Shown: piece after piece, positions 1 to 8,036 of the stretch | Layout: every line of letters starts with the position of its first letter | Position numbering within the stretch: position 1 is the first letter of the stretch | Assembly (NCBI GenBank): GCA_002471375.1 | Contig: DKPV01000065.1 | Coordinates: 32,310-73,726 of the forward strand | DNA: 41,417 nt | Source: Flavobacteriales bacterium UBA7325 | GTDB taxonomy: Bacteria; Bacteroidota; Bacteroidia; Flavobacteriales_D; Crocinitomicaceae | Reading direction: 5' to 3' | Notes under the pieces: model-generated | What the model was told of the DNA's origin: nothing | The model's database searches: none | Seen by the model: the letters and a program-made list of their open reading frames with translations, nothing else | Program-made: the position numbers and the translations under genes

Positions 1-47
1 GCACTAGATCCTAAGTCTAGCGTGTCTACCAATTTCACCACATCCGC
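1..47 (-). tRNA. tRNA-Leu (anticodon UAG), 5' part; 3' part lies outside the window
   Basis: Read on the minus strand from base 47, the sequence gives a 7-base acceptor strand (GCGGATG), TG, a D arm closed by GTG/CAC around AAATTGGTAGA, and an anticodon stem CTAGA/TCTAG enclosing the loop CTTAGGA. Loop positions 34-36 read TAG, which decodes CUN leucine codons. The window ends at the start of the variable arm, so the long class II variable arm, T arm and 3' acceptor strand cannot be checked. Confidence 0.9.
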
Positions 48-104
48 TTCTGCTCCTTTGACACGTTTGTCGTTGAGCTATTTCAAATCCCCTTAACGGG
101 ACGG

Positions 105-112
105 CAAAGATA
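105..112 (-). promoter_or_regulatory. -7 promoter element (TAnnTTTG type) for the tRNA-Leu gene
   Basis: The minus strand reads TATCTTTG, an exact match to the Bacteroidota -7 consensus TAnnTTTG, 57 bases upstream of the tRNA 5' end. The best upstream TTG (137-139 on this strand) is 24 bases away, longer than the usual 19, so the -33 element is uncertain. Confidence 0.45.
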
Positions 113-271
113 TGACATTTTTCTAAAAAGCGAATACAAATTGAGAAAAAAGCAACAATTTTTAGCGTCCTCATGAATGATTAACACTTTGAAAATTCTA
201 TTTGGTTGACATCTCATCTAAAATGTGGATAAAACTTCAATTAGTTTTCTTAAATGCCTTGCAAATCATCT

Positions 272-279
272 TACCTTTG
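272..279 (+). promoter_or_regulatory. -7 promoter element upstream of the flavin reductase-like gene
   Basis: TACCTTTG matches TAnnTTTG. No TTG is found at the expected -33 spacing; only TTTTC at 245-249 is nearby. Transcription from here would begin at about 285, which excludes the upstream possible starts at 202 and 223 and favours the ATG at 301 (or 292). Confidence 0.5.
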
Positions 280-300
280 TCAAGCAAAAAAATGCCCCCT

Positions 301-1197
301 ATGTTGACGATTGATCCAAAAGAAATTCCAGTTCCAAAACTGCATCACTATCTACTCGGTGCTGTTGGTCCTAGACCAATTGCTTTTGCATCAACAATTG
401 ATGAAAATGGGAACGATAATCTTGCGCCATTTAGTTTTTTCAATGTGTTCAGTGCTAACCCACCTATCATGGTTTTTTCACCTGCTAGAAGTGGGAGAAC
501 GAACACAACCAAGGACACCTATAATAATATTAAAGCTGTACCAGAAGTTGTGATCAACATTGTAAATTACGACATGGTTCACCAAATGAGTCTTGCGAGT
601 TCACCATTTGCCCCGGGGATTAGTGAATTTGAAAAAGCTGGTTTTACATCAGTCGATTCTGAAACAATCAAACCTCAGCGTGTTGCTGAATCACCGGTTC
701 AATTCGAATGCAAAGTGATCGATGTCAAAGAACTTGGCAATGAAGGCGGTGCAGGAAACCTGGTAATCTGCGAAGTGCAAAAGATTCACATTAGTGAAGC
801 CGTTTTAAACGACAATCAAATGATCGATCAACATAAAATAGAGCTGGTTTCAAGAATGGGAGGTAATTGGTATTGCAAGGCAGACGAAAATTCCATGTTT
901 GAGATTACAAAACCAATCACTACGGTGGGTATTGGCTTTGATCAGCTGCCGGAAGACATACGTGATAGCAAGACCTTGACTGGAAATGATCTTGGACAGC
1001 TTGCTGGTATTGAAGAACTACCAAATGAGACTGACGTGAATGAATACAAGCTCATTGAGCTAAGTGACTTATTCGTTTCAATGGAAGATGAGCCGGCAAA
1101 ATTGGAAAATGAACTTCACGCAAGAGCAAAGAACTTATTGAGTAATAATAAATTGGAGGAAGCCTGGATGACCTTGCTTTCATTCAATAACGGATAA
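301..1197 (+). CDS. Flavin reductase-like, FMN-binding split-barrel protein
   Basis: The product (298 residues from this start) resembles the flavoredoxin-like FMN-binding split-barrel family. Residues 21-31 read GPRPIAFASTI and a later NLAPFSFFNVFS segment is typical of the FMN-binding core. A C-terminal extension of roughly 90 residues follows the barrel and is predicted helical and acidic. The reading frame is open back to a TTG at 202, but the -7 element at 272-279 and the fact that homology begins at LTIDPKEIPV favour ATG 301; ATG 292 is the alternative. The substrate cannot be read from sequence: members include flavin reductases and flavoproteins of unknown reaction. The gene lies 37 bases upstream of the DUF3127 gene on the same strand, so the two may be cotranscribed. 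Confidence 0.85.
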   Translation: MLTIDPKEIPVPKLHHYLLGAVGPRPIAFASTIDENGNDNLAPFSFFNVFSANPPIMVFSPARSGRTNTTKDTYNNIKAVPEVVINIVNYDMVHQMSLASSPFAPGISEFEKAGFTSVDSETIKPQRVAESPVQFECKVIDVKELGNEGGAGNLVICEVQKIHISEAVLNDNQMIDQHKIELVSRMGGNWYCKADENSMFEITKPITTVGIGFDQLPEDIRDSKTLTGNDLGQLAGIEELPNETDVNEYKLIELSDLFVSMEDEPAKLENELHARAKNLLSNNKLEEAWMTLLSFNNG

Positions 1198-1234
1198 TAG
1201 AAACAAACAACAACTAACAACTAACAAATAGACT

Positions 1235-1621
1235 ATGTTCAAATTAACAGGAACGATTAAACTAATCAAAGACACTGTTCAGGTAACAGAGAAATTCGCG
1301 AAGAGAGAATTCGTAATTAACGATGCATCGAGTATGTACCCTCAAGATATCTTATTCCAATCGGTACAGGACAAATGTTCTATGCTTGATGGAATCAATG
1401 AAGGAGAAAATGTAGAGGTTTCTTTTAACCTACGTGGTCGTGAATGGACTAGTCCTCAAGGCGAAGTTAAATACTTCAACACTTTGGATGCATGGAGAAT
1501 CGAAAAGGTTGGAGCAGGAATGCCACAATCTGGACCTTCAGATATGAACTTAAACACTGCAACGGAGACAACAAACACTGCAAGCACTGAAACTGCAGAT
1601 GATGATGACCTTCCATTCTAG
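1235..1621 (+). CDS. DUF3127 domain protein with SSB-like acidic C-terminal tail
   Basis: This 128-residue protein matches, by recognition, the small Bacteroidota family DUF3127. The folded part covers about residues 1-92 (start MFKLTGTIKLI, later NLRGREWTSPQGEVKYFNTL) and is strand-rich in a pattern compatible with an OB fold (inference). A Thr/Asn/Glu-rich linker of about 30 residues follows, and the protein ends DDDDLPF. That ending is almost the same as the tail of the SSB protein in this window (DKDDLPF, ending at 13649). SSB tails of this type dock repair proteins, so a role on single-stranded DNA or in the SSB interactome is a reasonable guess but unproven. The leader just before the ATG is A-rich with no Shine-Dalgarno sequence. 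Confidence 0.85.
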   Translation: MFKLTGTIKLIKDTVQVTEKFAKREFVINDASSMYPQDILFQSVQDKCSMLDGINEGENVEVSFNLRGREWTSPQGEVKYFNTLDAWRIEKVGAGMPQSGPSDMNLNTATETTNTASTETADDDDLPF

Positions 1622-1637
1622 TTGAAACAATACTTTG

Positions 1638-1672
1638 AAGAGCTTCTTGATCTGTGATTAAGGAGCTTTTTT
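1638..1672 (+). terminator. Possible weak intrinsic terminator after the DUF3127 gene
   Basis: AAGAGCT (1638-1644) can pair with AGCTTTT (1664-1670) through seven pairs including one G-U, followed by a T run. The 19-base loop makes it weak. It lies between convergent genes. Confidence 0.35.
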
Positions 1673-1684
1673 ATGACCCAAAAT

Positions 1685-2788
1685 CTACTTGATTCTTCTC
1701 CCCTTCCATGTAGGACTGTACGTAAACATCAAGATGAACAATAGAAGCGAATAAAAAGGAAATAGGATCTCATATATCGGAATTAGTGACCACGTGAGTA
1801 AACGCCGCATTTTTAGAAAAAATGGAAAAAACAATACTAGATCCGCAATCACCTTCCCTATGAATAAGACTGAAAACATCTTCCATTCACCTAAATATAC
1901 CGAGACACCAAGCAGACCAAAGAATGTGATAGCAAGGATGAATTGCGACATAGCAATGAATGTCCCGAGATTATCCTTGATATCAGTTGTCTTCCCTACC
2001 CAGCGTAAACGTTGATCAATGAATTCTCGAAAGGTTCTAGGAGTTTCTGTAAAGACTGCGCAGTCTATGCCTGTCGCAACTCGAACATCTTTATCATTAT
2101 TTCTAAAATCACGAAGCAGGTATGTATCATCACCACTTGCCATATGATTATGGGAATCTAAATCATCGACCTCATTAAAGACCTCTCGATTATAGAAGAA
2201 ATTCGCTCCACTTGCCATAATTGGCCGTGTTAATCCAGCTAAACCTGTATTCAGCGCGTTAGCAAGAACTACGTCGATTTCATACAAATATTCCATAGAG
2301 CTTTCAGCCTTTAAGACTGCTGGTAATAGATACATATCTGCATCCGGAAGTTTTTCTAGATTGATGAAATAGTCAGATTCAAAATAGACATCTGCATCCC
2401 ATGTAAGGATGTATCTAGAAGTGCACTCTGATGTTGCATGGCGCAGCGCTCGTTTCTTTCCTGACTGGCCTTCTGGAGAGTTAAGAATTCGATAAGGTAT
2501 TTCTGTAAGCTTCTCAGCGATCAAGTCAGAACCTGCATCCGTAGAATGGTCATCAATAAAAATGATCTCCTTCGGGTATTTATCCAATTTCAGAATACTG
2601 TCGAGAAGTACACTTATTCTTTCTTCCTCATCTCTAAATGGAATCAGTACCGTGACATCATCAGCGCAAATCAGTTGAGATTTATCAGCCTTTTTAATCT
2701 TCTTAGAATTCAAAAGAAAACCAACTAACGCAATCCCACCAACGAAGATGACATATACTGAAAGAAATACTATAGTTGCTCCTATCAT
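1685..2788 (-). CDS. Membrane-anchored family 2 glycosyltransferase
   Basis: The 367-residue product has an N-terminal transmembrane segment (about residues 4-26), a GT-A domain and three hydrophobic segments near the C terminus, the layout of processive or membrane-bound GT2 enzymes. Visible motifs are VLIPFRDEEER at the start of the nucleotide-binding fold, IIFIDDHSTD, LTWDADVYF (the metal-binding DXD region) and QRLRWVGK, the Q/RxxRW motif. The sugar donor and acceptor cannot be deduced. Its start codon overlaps the stop of the upstream flippase-like gene by 4 bases (ATGA), so the two are translationally coupled and may act together on a lipid-linked or envelope glycan (inference). Confidence 0.85.
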   Translation of the reverse strand: MIGATIVFLSVYVIFVGGIALVGFLLNSKKIKKADKSQLICADDVTVLIPFRDEEERISVLLDSILKLDKYPKEIIFIDDHSTDAGSDLIAEKLTEIPYRILNSPEGQSGKKRALRHATSECTSRYILTWDADVYFESDYFINLEKLPDADMYLLPAVLKAESSMEYLYEIDVVLANALNTGLAGLTRPIMASGANFFYNREVFNEVDDLDSHNHMASGDDTYLLRDFRNNDKDVRVATGIDCAVFTETPRTFREFIDQRLRWVGKTTDIKDNLGTFIAMSQFILAITFFGLLGVSVYLGEWKMFSVLFIGKVIADLVLFFPFFLKMRRLLTWSLIPIYEILFPFYSLLLFILMFTYSPTWKGRRIK

Positions 2789-3708
2789 GCTTTGGACGGC
2801 TTACAGATTATTAAACCTACCAACGCAGGCGTTAGTGAATTAACAAACCAAATTATCAATGATGTAAACAAGATTGAAAACTCATTCATCCCAAGTGCGC
2901 CTAGTACTGAAATCGAAACAAATTCCTTAATACCAAGCTTGCCAAAGAAAAGCGAGGGAATAACAAGTGTGATCATGTAAACCTGCCATATAGCTAAAAT
3001 CAATTCCCACGAATAACTTTCACCGAAGGAATACATCACTAAGGAAAATTGCAATGTGAAAATTGCAAAACGCATCATACTATAGCCGATTAAGAGCCAG
3101 CGATATTTAGGGTGGGATTTTAGTATCTCTCGACTGCGATAGATGTTTAATTTTTTCTTAGCGAGATTCAAAACATGATCCGAATAGAAGTACCCCAAGA
3201 ACGCCAACAATGTTCCTCCGATGAGGATAGCGATATAATACGTTCCCTCACCTACTATATAAATCTCCCCTAAAATTAAAGCAGATACAACGCCAAACAA
3301 TAGTGTAGCCAACAATTGAGCGAAATTTGAAAAAAGGGTTAGGATAGTGATCGTAGATCGTTGCTCTTTATCAAAATAGTAAAAACGGCCAATAAAGTTT
3401 CCCATCATATTGGGTGTAACCATCCCCATCACTACTCCAGCAAAAAAGGACTGCATAGTTCGGTTCTGGTCGGTGCCCAATTCCATTACTTTGAGAGTAG
3501 CCTTCCATTTGAGGTAAGCAATCCTTATATTAGGAAAAACCAGTACAACAGCAATCACGAGAAACAATGGCCTTTCGAACTTGAAGTCTGACCAAACTCT
3601 ATCAGCGACTCCATTCAAATGCATATAAAGCATATAAAGCACACCAGCAAAGAGCGTCAACTTCAGTAAAAAGAAAACAATCTTGCGATTTTTGTTAGTT
3701 TTAAGCAA
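2785..3708 (-). CDS. Flippase-like integral membrane protein (lysylphosphatidylglycerol synthase TM-region / UPF0104 type)
   Basis: The 307-residue protein is almost entirely hydrophobic, with about eight candidate membrane segments. Motifs recalling the LPG_synthase_TM family include MVTPNMMGNFIGRF near residue 95 and the SLFFGKLGIKEF region near residue 255, which corresponds to the P...GG.G..E motif of that family. It lacks the soluble aminoacyltransferase domain of MprF, so it represents the flippase-like half only. It is first in a two-gene unit with the glycosyltransferase (4-base overlap). Family members are often found beside GT2 enzymes; the transported lipid is unknown here. The start lies 45 bases from the divergent ruvC start. 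Confidence 0.8.
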   Translation of the reverse strand: MLKTNKNRKIVFFLLKLTLFAGVLYMLYMHLNGVADRVWSDFKFERPLFLVIAVVLVFPNIRIAYLKWKATLKVMELGTDQNRTMQSFFAGVVMGMVTPNMMGNFIGRFYYFDKEQRSTITILTLFSNFAQLLATLLFGVVSALILGEIYIVGEGTYYIAILIGGTLLAFLGYFYSDHVLNLAKKKLNIYRSREILKSHPKYRWLLIGYSMMRFAIFTLQFSLVMYSFGESYSWELILAIWQVYMITLVIPSLFFGKLGIKEFVSISVLGALGMNEFSILFTSLIIWFVNSLTPALVGLIICKPSKA

Positions 3709-3753
3709 CGAATTCGTTTTAAAGATAAACCAAGTAAGTAGTCCAAGTTCACT

Positions 3754-4314
3754 ATGAGCGTTGAAGATAAAATAATTCTAGGAATTGACCCAGGAACTAC
3801 AGTGATGGGGTACGGACTAATCCATGTAAAAGGAAAAAAAGTTGAACTATTAAATTTTGGAATTATCCAACTCAACAAGTTACCCACGCATGCGGATAAG
3901 CTTAAGCGAATTCTCGATCGATTGGACGGTATTATTCGAGAATTTAAGCCAGACGAAATGGCAATCGAAGCACCGTTTTTCGGGAAAAATGTACAATCCA
4001 TGCTCAAGCTTGGTCGAGCTCAAGGAGTCGCAATTGCGGCAGCACTCTCTCACGATCTTCCCTTTGAAGAATATACACCAAGACGCATAAAACAGGCTGT
4101 TACGGGATCAGGTGCAGCATCAAAAGAACAAGTTGCCGCTATGCTACAAAAGGTTCTTAAAATCAAAGAACTTCCAAAGTATTTGGATGCAACTGACGGT
4201 TTAGCAGCAGCTATGTGTCACCATTATTCGAAAGGAATCGGAGAACATAACAAAGCTAAAGGCTCAAATTGGTCGAGCTTTGTCAAAAACAATCCTGATC
4301 GTAAAAAATCATAG
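3754..4314 (+). CDS. ruvC: Crossover junction endodeoxyribonuclease RuvC
   Basis: RuvC cuts Holliday junctions together with RuvAB during homologous recombination. The 186-residue product has the RNase H-like fold signature: ILGIDPGTTVMGYG near the N terminus supplies the first catalytic Asp, AIEAPFFGKNVQS the catalytic Glu, and DATDGLAAAMCHH the C-terminal acidic pair. EYTPRRIKQAVTGSGAASKEQV is the DNA-binding segment conserved in the family. The last 20 residues are a basic tail slightly longer than in E. coli RuvC (173 residues). The ATG at 3754 directly precedes the first beta strand. Ten bases downstream begins a decayed gene on the same strand. Confidence 0.97.
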   Translation: MSVEDKIILGIDPGTTVMGYGLIHVKGKKVELLNFGIIQLNKLPTHADKLKRILDRLDGIIREFKPDEMAIEAPFFGKNVQSMLKLGRAQGVAIAAALSHDLPFEEYTPRRIKQAVTGSGAASKEQVAAMLQKVLKIKELPKYLDATDGLAAAMCHHYSKGIGEHNKAKGSNWSSFVKNNPDRKKS

Positions 4315-4324
4315 AACTTAGAAT

Positions 4325-4884
4325 ATGACATATATTGATGTAGTTGACTAAGAAGAGTCTGACGGTGATTTAAGAGAAATTTATGATGATCTCATCAAGT
4401 CTCGAGGAAAGCTTGCTGACGTGCACATGATTCGAAGCTTGAACCCTGAATCGATTGTAAATCATATGGATTTATATAAGACGATAATGTTTAAGAAATC
4501 TCCTCTCAAAAGGGTGTAACGCGAGATGATTACACTGGTTGTTTCGAAGGCTAATGATTGTGAATACTGTTAGATGCATCATGCTGATGCAGTGAATCAC
4601 TATTGGAAAGATGAGGAAAAGGTAGAACAATTAAAAGCAGACTATCAAAAGGTGAATTTGTCAGATATAAACGCTGCACTCTCCGAATAAGCTAAGAAAC
4701 TGACTACCCAACCAAATCATGAAAACGAAGAATCGATTCGTCAATTGAAGGTTCTTGGCCTAGAAGATAGAGTAATCCTGTATGCATAAGTTGCAATTGC
4801 TTATTTCAACTTTGTCAACAGAATTTTACTGGGACTGGCTTAGAGGTGAACAAGGAAGAACTAGCTGGCTACAAGTGCGAATAA
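4325..4884 (+). pseudogene. Decayed AhpD-like / peroxidase-related (carboxymuconolactone decarboxylase family) gene
   Basis: Reading from ATG 4325 gives a recognisable protein of about 186 residues, interrupted by in-frame TAA at 4349, TAA at 4517, TAG at 4571, TAA at 4688 and TAA at 4787, plus a one-base loss near 4838 after which the frame shifts and ends GLEVNKEELAGYKCE at TAA 4882. Recognisable pieces are LREIYDDLIKSRGKL, LNPESIVNHMDLY, REMITLVVSKANDCEYC then MHHADAVNHYW (the redox CxxC plus His core), and IAYFNFVNRILLGL. Intact relatives are probably alkylhydroperoxidase-like oxidoreductases. Apart from the stops the coding signal is still clear, so inactivation looks fairly recent or the stops are unusual. 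The residues lost at the stops cannot be proved; Gln fits each one by a single C-to-T change, but Glu or Tyr is possible at some. Confidence 0.85.
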
Positions 4885-4894
4885 ATGAAGCTCT

Positions 4895-5479
4895 ATGAAA
4901 TTTGCTAATTACACCGACTATATTTCAGCACAACAAGATTTTGCACGTCCAATCCTTACCTATCTGCGAGAATGCATGAACGAAGGTTGTCCTTAAGCCA
5001 AAGAAGAATTCAAATGGAATATGCCCTATTTCACTCACAGAAGGTCTATGCTAGCTTCAATGGCGTCATTTAAAAATTATGCAACTTTTGGATTCTCGTT
5101 CGCTCCGCAAATGAAAGACCCAAAAATATTTTCACTATAGAATGAGAAATCTGGCATGGGTCAATTTGGAAAGATTCCTTCCCTAGAGCAATTGCCAGGA
5201 AAGGACATTCTTCTTAGCTATACTCAAGAAGGATGGTACTTAATGAACAAGGCAAGAAGCATAAAATCAACGATCCCTCGTAAAAAAAAACAGTACCCCA
5301 TGCCCCAGAAATTCGGAGAATTGTTGACACAAAATACATTAGAAAATTCTGGATATACGAACCTTAGTCCCTCGCAAAAAACTGAATATCTTGAATGGAT
5401 TTCTGAAGCTAAAACAGATACAACACAAGACAAAAGAACTACTGAGGCAATAGAATGGCTTGAGGAGGGAAAACCATGA
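4895..5479 (+). pseudogene. Decayed YdeI/OmpD-associated-like (DUF1801) gene
   Basis: From ATG 4895 the frame encodes about 194 residues with two premature stops, TAA at 4994 (after ECMNEGCP) and TAG at 5138 (after DPKIFSL); the rest stays open to TGA 5477. The N-terminal half resembles DUF1801 (EFKWNMPYFTHRR, MASFKNYATFGF, GMGQFGKI) and the C-terminal half an OmdA/YdeI-type tail (YLEWISEAKTDTTQDKRT, EAIEWLEEGKP). It begins 11 bases after the frame of the preceding pseudogene ends, so the two probably formed one transcription unit. A restart at ATG 5156 could make the last 107 residues, but the fold would be incomplete. No indel is visible, unlike in its neighbour. Confidence 0.85.
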
Positions 5480-5523
5480 AACTGGAAATACATGAAAAAG
5501 TGGAAAAGGAGTTAGTTAGACTA

Positions 5524-5883
5524 CTATTTATTCCGCTCCATTTCTAATTTACTTAGCTCTTGGTTCAAGTCTTCTAGAGCCTCCGTGTAAATTTCCTGTA
5601 AATCAGTTTGTCGTGAACCATAATAGTCAATCGAGGCTTCATATTGCTCACGTGTTACCTTATTTGCAAGTAGAAGTGAATCTCCAGAATTCACCATCGC
5701 TTTATGATAGGTTGAGACTTGCACATACTTAGCTTGAACGAATGATTCGAGTTTGACCATCTCACGGACAACAACAACCATTTTATCCTTTGGAATCAAC
5801 CCTTCAGGTTCAGGTTTTCGCTCAATTTCGGCAGAACACCCAATTAATATAAATAATGCTGCTATGCCAATGACTATCTTCAT
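5524..5883 (-). CDS. DUF4296 domain lipoprotein
   Basis: A 119-residue putative lipoprotein: signal MKIVIGIAALFILIGC with lipobox cysteine at residue 16, then a mostly helical domain (KDKMVVVVREMVKLESF..., YYGSRQTDLQEIYTEALEDL) characteristic of the Bacteroidota family DUF4296. Function is unknown. Its start overlaps the dihydroorotase stop by 4 bases (ATGA), and it is last in a three-gene run with polyprenol-phosphate mannosyltransferase and dihydroorotase. I recall this gene order from other Bacteroidota. It converges on the pseudogene pair, with 44 bases between. Confidence 0.85.
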   Translation of the reverse strand: MKIVIGIAALFILIGCSAEIERKPEPEGLIPKDKMVVVVREMVKLESFVQAKYVQVSTYHKAMVNSGDSLLLANKVTREQYEASIDYYGSRQTDLQEIYTEALEDLNQELSKLEMERNK

Positions 5884-7217
5884 CTATTGAATAAAAGTCG
5901 ACTTCCGATTGTTCCTTCAATAATTTCGCCTTTATTGTAAACAACATTTCCATTCACTAATGTCATTTCTATTTCATTCGAAAATGAAACTCCCTCGAAA
6001 GGCGACCATCCGCACTTGTATAAGATATTCTCTTTTGTCACCGTGACAGATTTAGTCGGATCGACAACTACGAGGTCAGCAAAGTATCCCTCACGAATAT
6101 ATCCACGGTTTTCTACTCTAAATAAAATTGCTGGCGCGTGAGCCATCTTCTCCACTACTCTTTCAATAGTAATTTTACCTTGCTCTACCATTTCTAACAT
6201 CGCTAACAATGCATGCTGAACCAAAGGTCCTCCAGATGGTGCTTTCAAATACGAGTTTTCTTTTTCCTCCATGGTATGAGGTGCATGATCCGTCGCGATT
6301 ACATCAATCTTGTTATCCAATACACCTTGGAAAATTGCATCTCGATCACTTGCTTTTTTAACCGCAGGATTCCATTTGATGTACGCTCCTTTTTCTTCAT
6401 ATTGCTCTTCAGAAAACCACATATGATGAATACATGCTTCCGCTGTGATTTTCTTTTGTTCTAAAGGAATTGAATTATCAAATAATTCCAATTCTTTCGC
6501 CGTACTAATATGAAAAATATGCAAACGACTTCCGTACTTTTTAGCTAGATCGGCCGCTGCAGATGAACTCATATAACATGCCTCTTCACTTCTTATAGTA
6601 GGATGCATGCCAAATGGAATATCCTCTCCATACTTTTGCTTTGCAGCTTCTAAGTTTGCGCGAATTGTTCCTTCATCTTCACAATGCGTAATAAGCTGGT
6701 GATCCAATTGAAAGATCCCCTCCAAGGTAGCACGCTCATCAACGAGCATATTCCCTGTTGAAGAACCCATGAATATTTTAATTCCAGCAACGTCAGTTTT
6801 ACTGACCTTTTTCAACTCTTCAAGATTATCATTGGTCGCACCCATGTTGAAGCTGTAGTTTGCTATTGAAACTTCACTTGCCCGTTGATACTTCTTCTCC
6901 AATTCTTCAATTGAAGTCGCTGCTGGCTTCGTGTTAGGCTGCTCCATATATGAAGTAATCCCGCCAGCGACTGCTGCTCTTGATTCAGTTTGAATATTTC
7001 CTTTGTGCGTTAATCCAGGCTCACGAAAATGTACCTGATCGTCAATGCATCCTGGAAGAACAATTTTTCCTGAAACGTTGATTTCTTCCGCATTAATTTC
7101 ATTTGATAGTGTCGAAGCGATTTTTTCAATTCGACCATTTCTAATCAGGATATCTGCGACAAATTGTTTGCCTTCATTAACTATTGTTCCTGACCGAAGT
7201 ATTGTTGCTGAACTCAT
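5880..7217 (-). CDS. pyrC: Dihydroorotase (amidohydrolase superfamily)
   Basis: Dihydroorotase catalyses reversible cyclisation of carbamoyl-aspartate to dihydroorotate in de novo pyrimidine synthesis. The 445-residue protein shows the amidohydrolase motifs in order: IDDQVHFREPG near residue 60, GIKIFMGSSTGN with the Lys that is carbamylated in the family, LITHCEDEGTI, HIFHIST, and VIATDHAPHTMEEKE with the catalytic Asp. The usual first metal-ligand pair HxH is here QxH (Gln62-Val-His64 region), which I recall as a Bacteroidota variant. Length fits the type I/III (PyrC/PyrDH-like) enzymes. It overlaps genes on both sides by 4 bases and is coupled with them. Allantoinase or hydantoinase is the alternative, but the motifs favour dihydroorotase. 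Confidence 0.9.
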   Translation of the reverse strand: MSSATILRSGTIVNEGKQFVADILIRNGRIEKIASTLSNEINAEEINVSGKIVLPGCIDDQVHFREPGLTHKGNIQTESRAAVAGGITSYMEQPNTKPAATSIEELEKKYQRASEVSIANYSFNMGATNDNLEELKKVSKTDVAGIKIFMGSSTGNMLVDERATLEGIFQLDHQLITHCEDEGTIRANLEAAKQKYGEDIPFGMHPTIRSEEACYMSSSAAADLAKKYGSRLHIFHISTAKELELFDNSIPLEQKKITAEACIHHMWFSEEQYEEKGAYIKWNPAVKKASDRDAIFQGVLDNKIDVIATDHAPHTMEEKENSYLKAPSGGPLVQHALLAMLEMVEQGKITIERVVEKMAHAPAILFRVENRGYIREGYFADLVVVDPTKSVTVTKENILYKCGWSPFEGVSFSNEIEMTLVNGNVVYNKGEIIEGTIGSRLLFNR

Positions 7218-7927
7218 AATTTCATTCTACGCATTTTCCATACACCGAAAAATGCTTCTTTAAAAATCCCCGTACTCATTTTAGATTCCCCAAACTCTCG
7301 ATCTACAAAAGTAATAGGTACCTCTGTAATTTTGAAGCCATGTTTCTTTGCTGCATACTTCATACAGATCTGAAAAGCATAACCTTTGAAAGTCACACCA
7401 TCTATATTAATTTTTGAGAGTACTGAGTTTCGATAGCATTTAAACCCTGCAGTAGTGTCCTTAATTCCAACCCATAAAATCATGCGAACATAAACACTCG
7501 CAAAATAAGACATTAAAATTCGTTTGAGCGGCCAGTTGCTTACCTTTCCGCCTTTACAATAACGAGAACCGATACTTACATCAGCTCCATCTTCATGGCA
7601 AGCAGCATATAATCGAATTAAGTCATCTGGATTATGAGAAAAATCACAATCCATTTCAAAGACGTATTCATACTCGTGCTTTAATGCCCACTTGAATCCG
7701 TGGATATATGCAGTACCAAGCCCAAGTTTTCCTTGTCGCTCTTCTAAATGGACTCGTCCTGGAAATTGTTCTTGAAGAGATCGAATTGCGTCAGCAGTTC
7801 CATCCGGCGAAGAATCATCTACGTAAAGAATATGAAAGTCCTTTTCTAGCGACATAACCTTCTCGGTCATGCGCACGACATTTTCAATTTCATTGAACGT
7901 TGGTATGATTACTATAGAGTCTGACAC
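7214..7927 (-). CDS. Polyprenol monophosphomannose synthase (DPM1-like GT2)
   Basis: The 237-residue soluble GT2 enzyme resembles dolichol/polyprenol phosphate mannosyltransferases, which move mannose from GDP-mannose to a lipid phosphate carrier. Motifs: IVIIPTFNEIENV at residues 5-17, ILYVDDSSPDGTAD, FEMDCDFSHNPDDL (DXD-type metal site), GSRYCKGGKVSNWP and TAGFKCYRNSVL, then VPITFVDREFGESKM near the C terminus. There is no C-terminal membrane domain, as in DPM1 of the single-domain type. First gene of a coupled run with dihydroorotase and the DUF4296 lipoprotein. The lipid-linked mannose may feed surface O-glycosylation of the kind known in Bacteroidota (inference). Confidence 0.9.
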   Translation of the reverse strand: MSDSIVIIPTFNEIENVVRMTEKVMSLEKDFHILYVDDSSPDGTADAIRSLQEQFPGRVHLEERQGKLGLGTAYIHGFKWALKHEYEYVFEMDCDFSHNPDDLIRLYAACHEDGADVSIGSRYCKGGKVSNWPLKRILMSYFASVYVRMILWVGIKDTTAGFKCYRNSVLSKINIDGVTFKGYAFQICMKYAAKKHGFKITEVPITFVDREFGESKMSTGIFKEAFFGVWKMRRMKL

Positions 7928-8036
7928 TTAAATCGTGTAAAGTGTCGCTAAAATAAGTAATAATACTATATGAGGAACTAGCAACCGATAATTCTCAGCA
8001 TTGTTTTATCTTTACTTTAACAATTTTTAATAGATC

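Noticed and set aside
61..104. Second tRNA next to tRNA-Leu, from a TTCAAATCC-like T-loop string
   Set aside because: No matching acceptor, D or anticodon stems could be formed around it.
3663..4007. Minus-strand open frame opposite ruvC
   Set aside because: It overlaps a well-supported ruvC frame and has no family resemblance or start signal.
4325..5479. Alternative genetic code (TAA/TAG read as Gln) acting on the broken genes
   Set aside because: Other genes in the window end in TAA and TAG, and a frameshift is also present in the first gene, so ordinary decay is the default.
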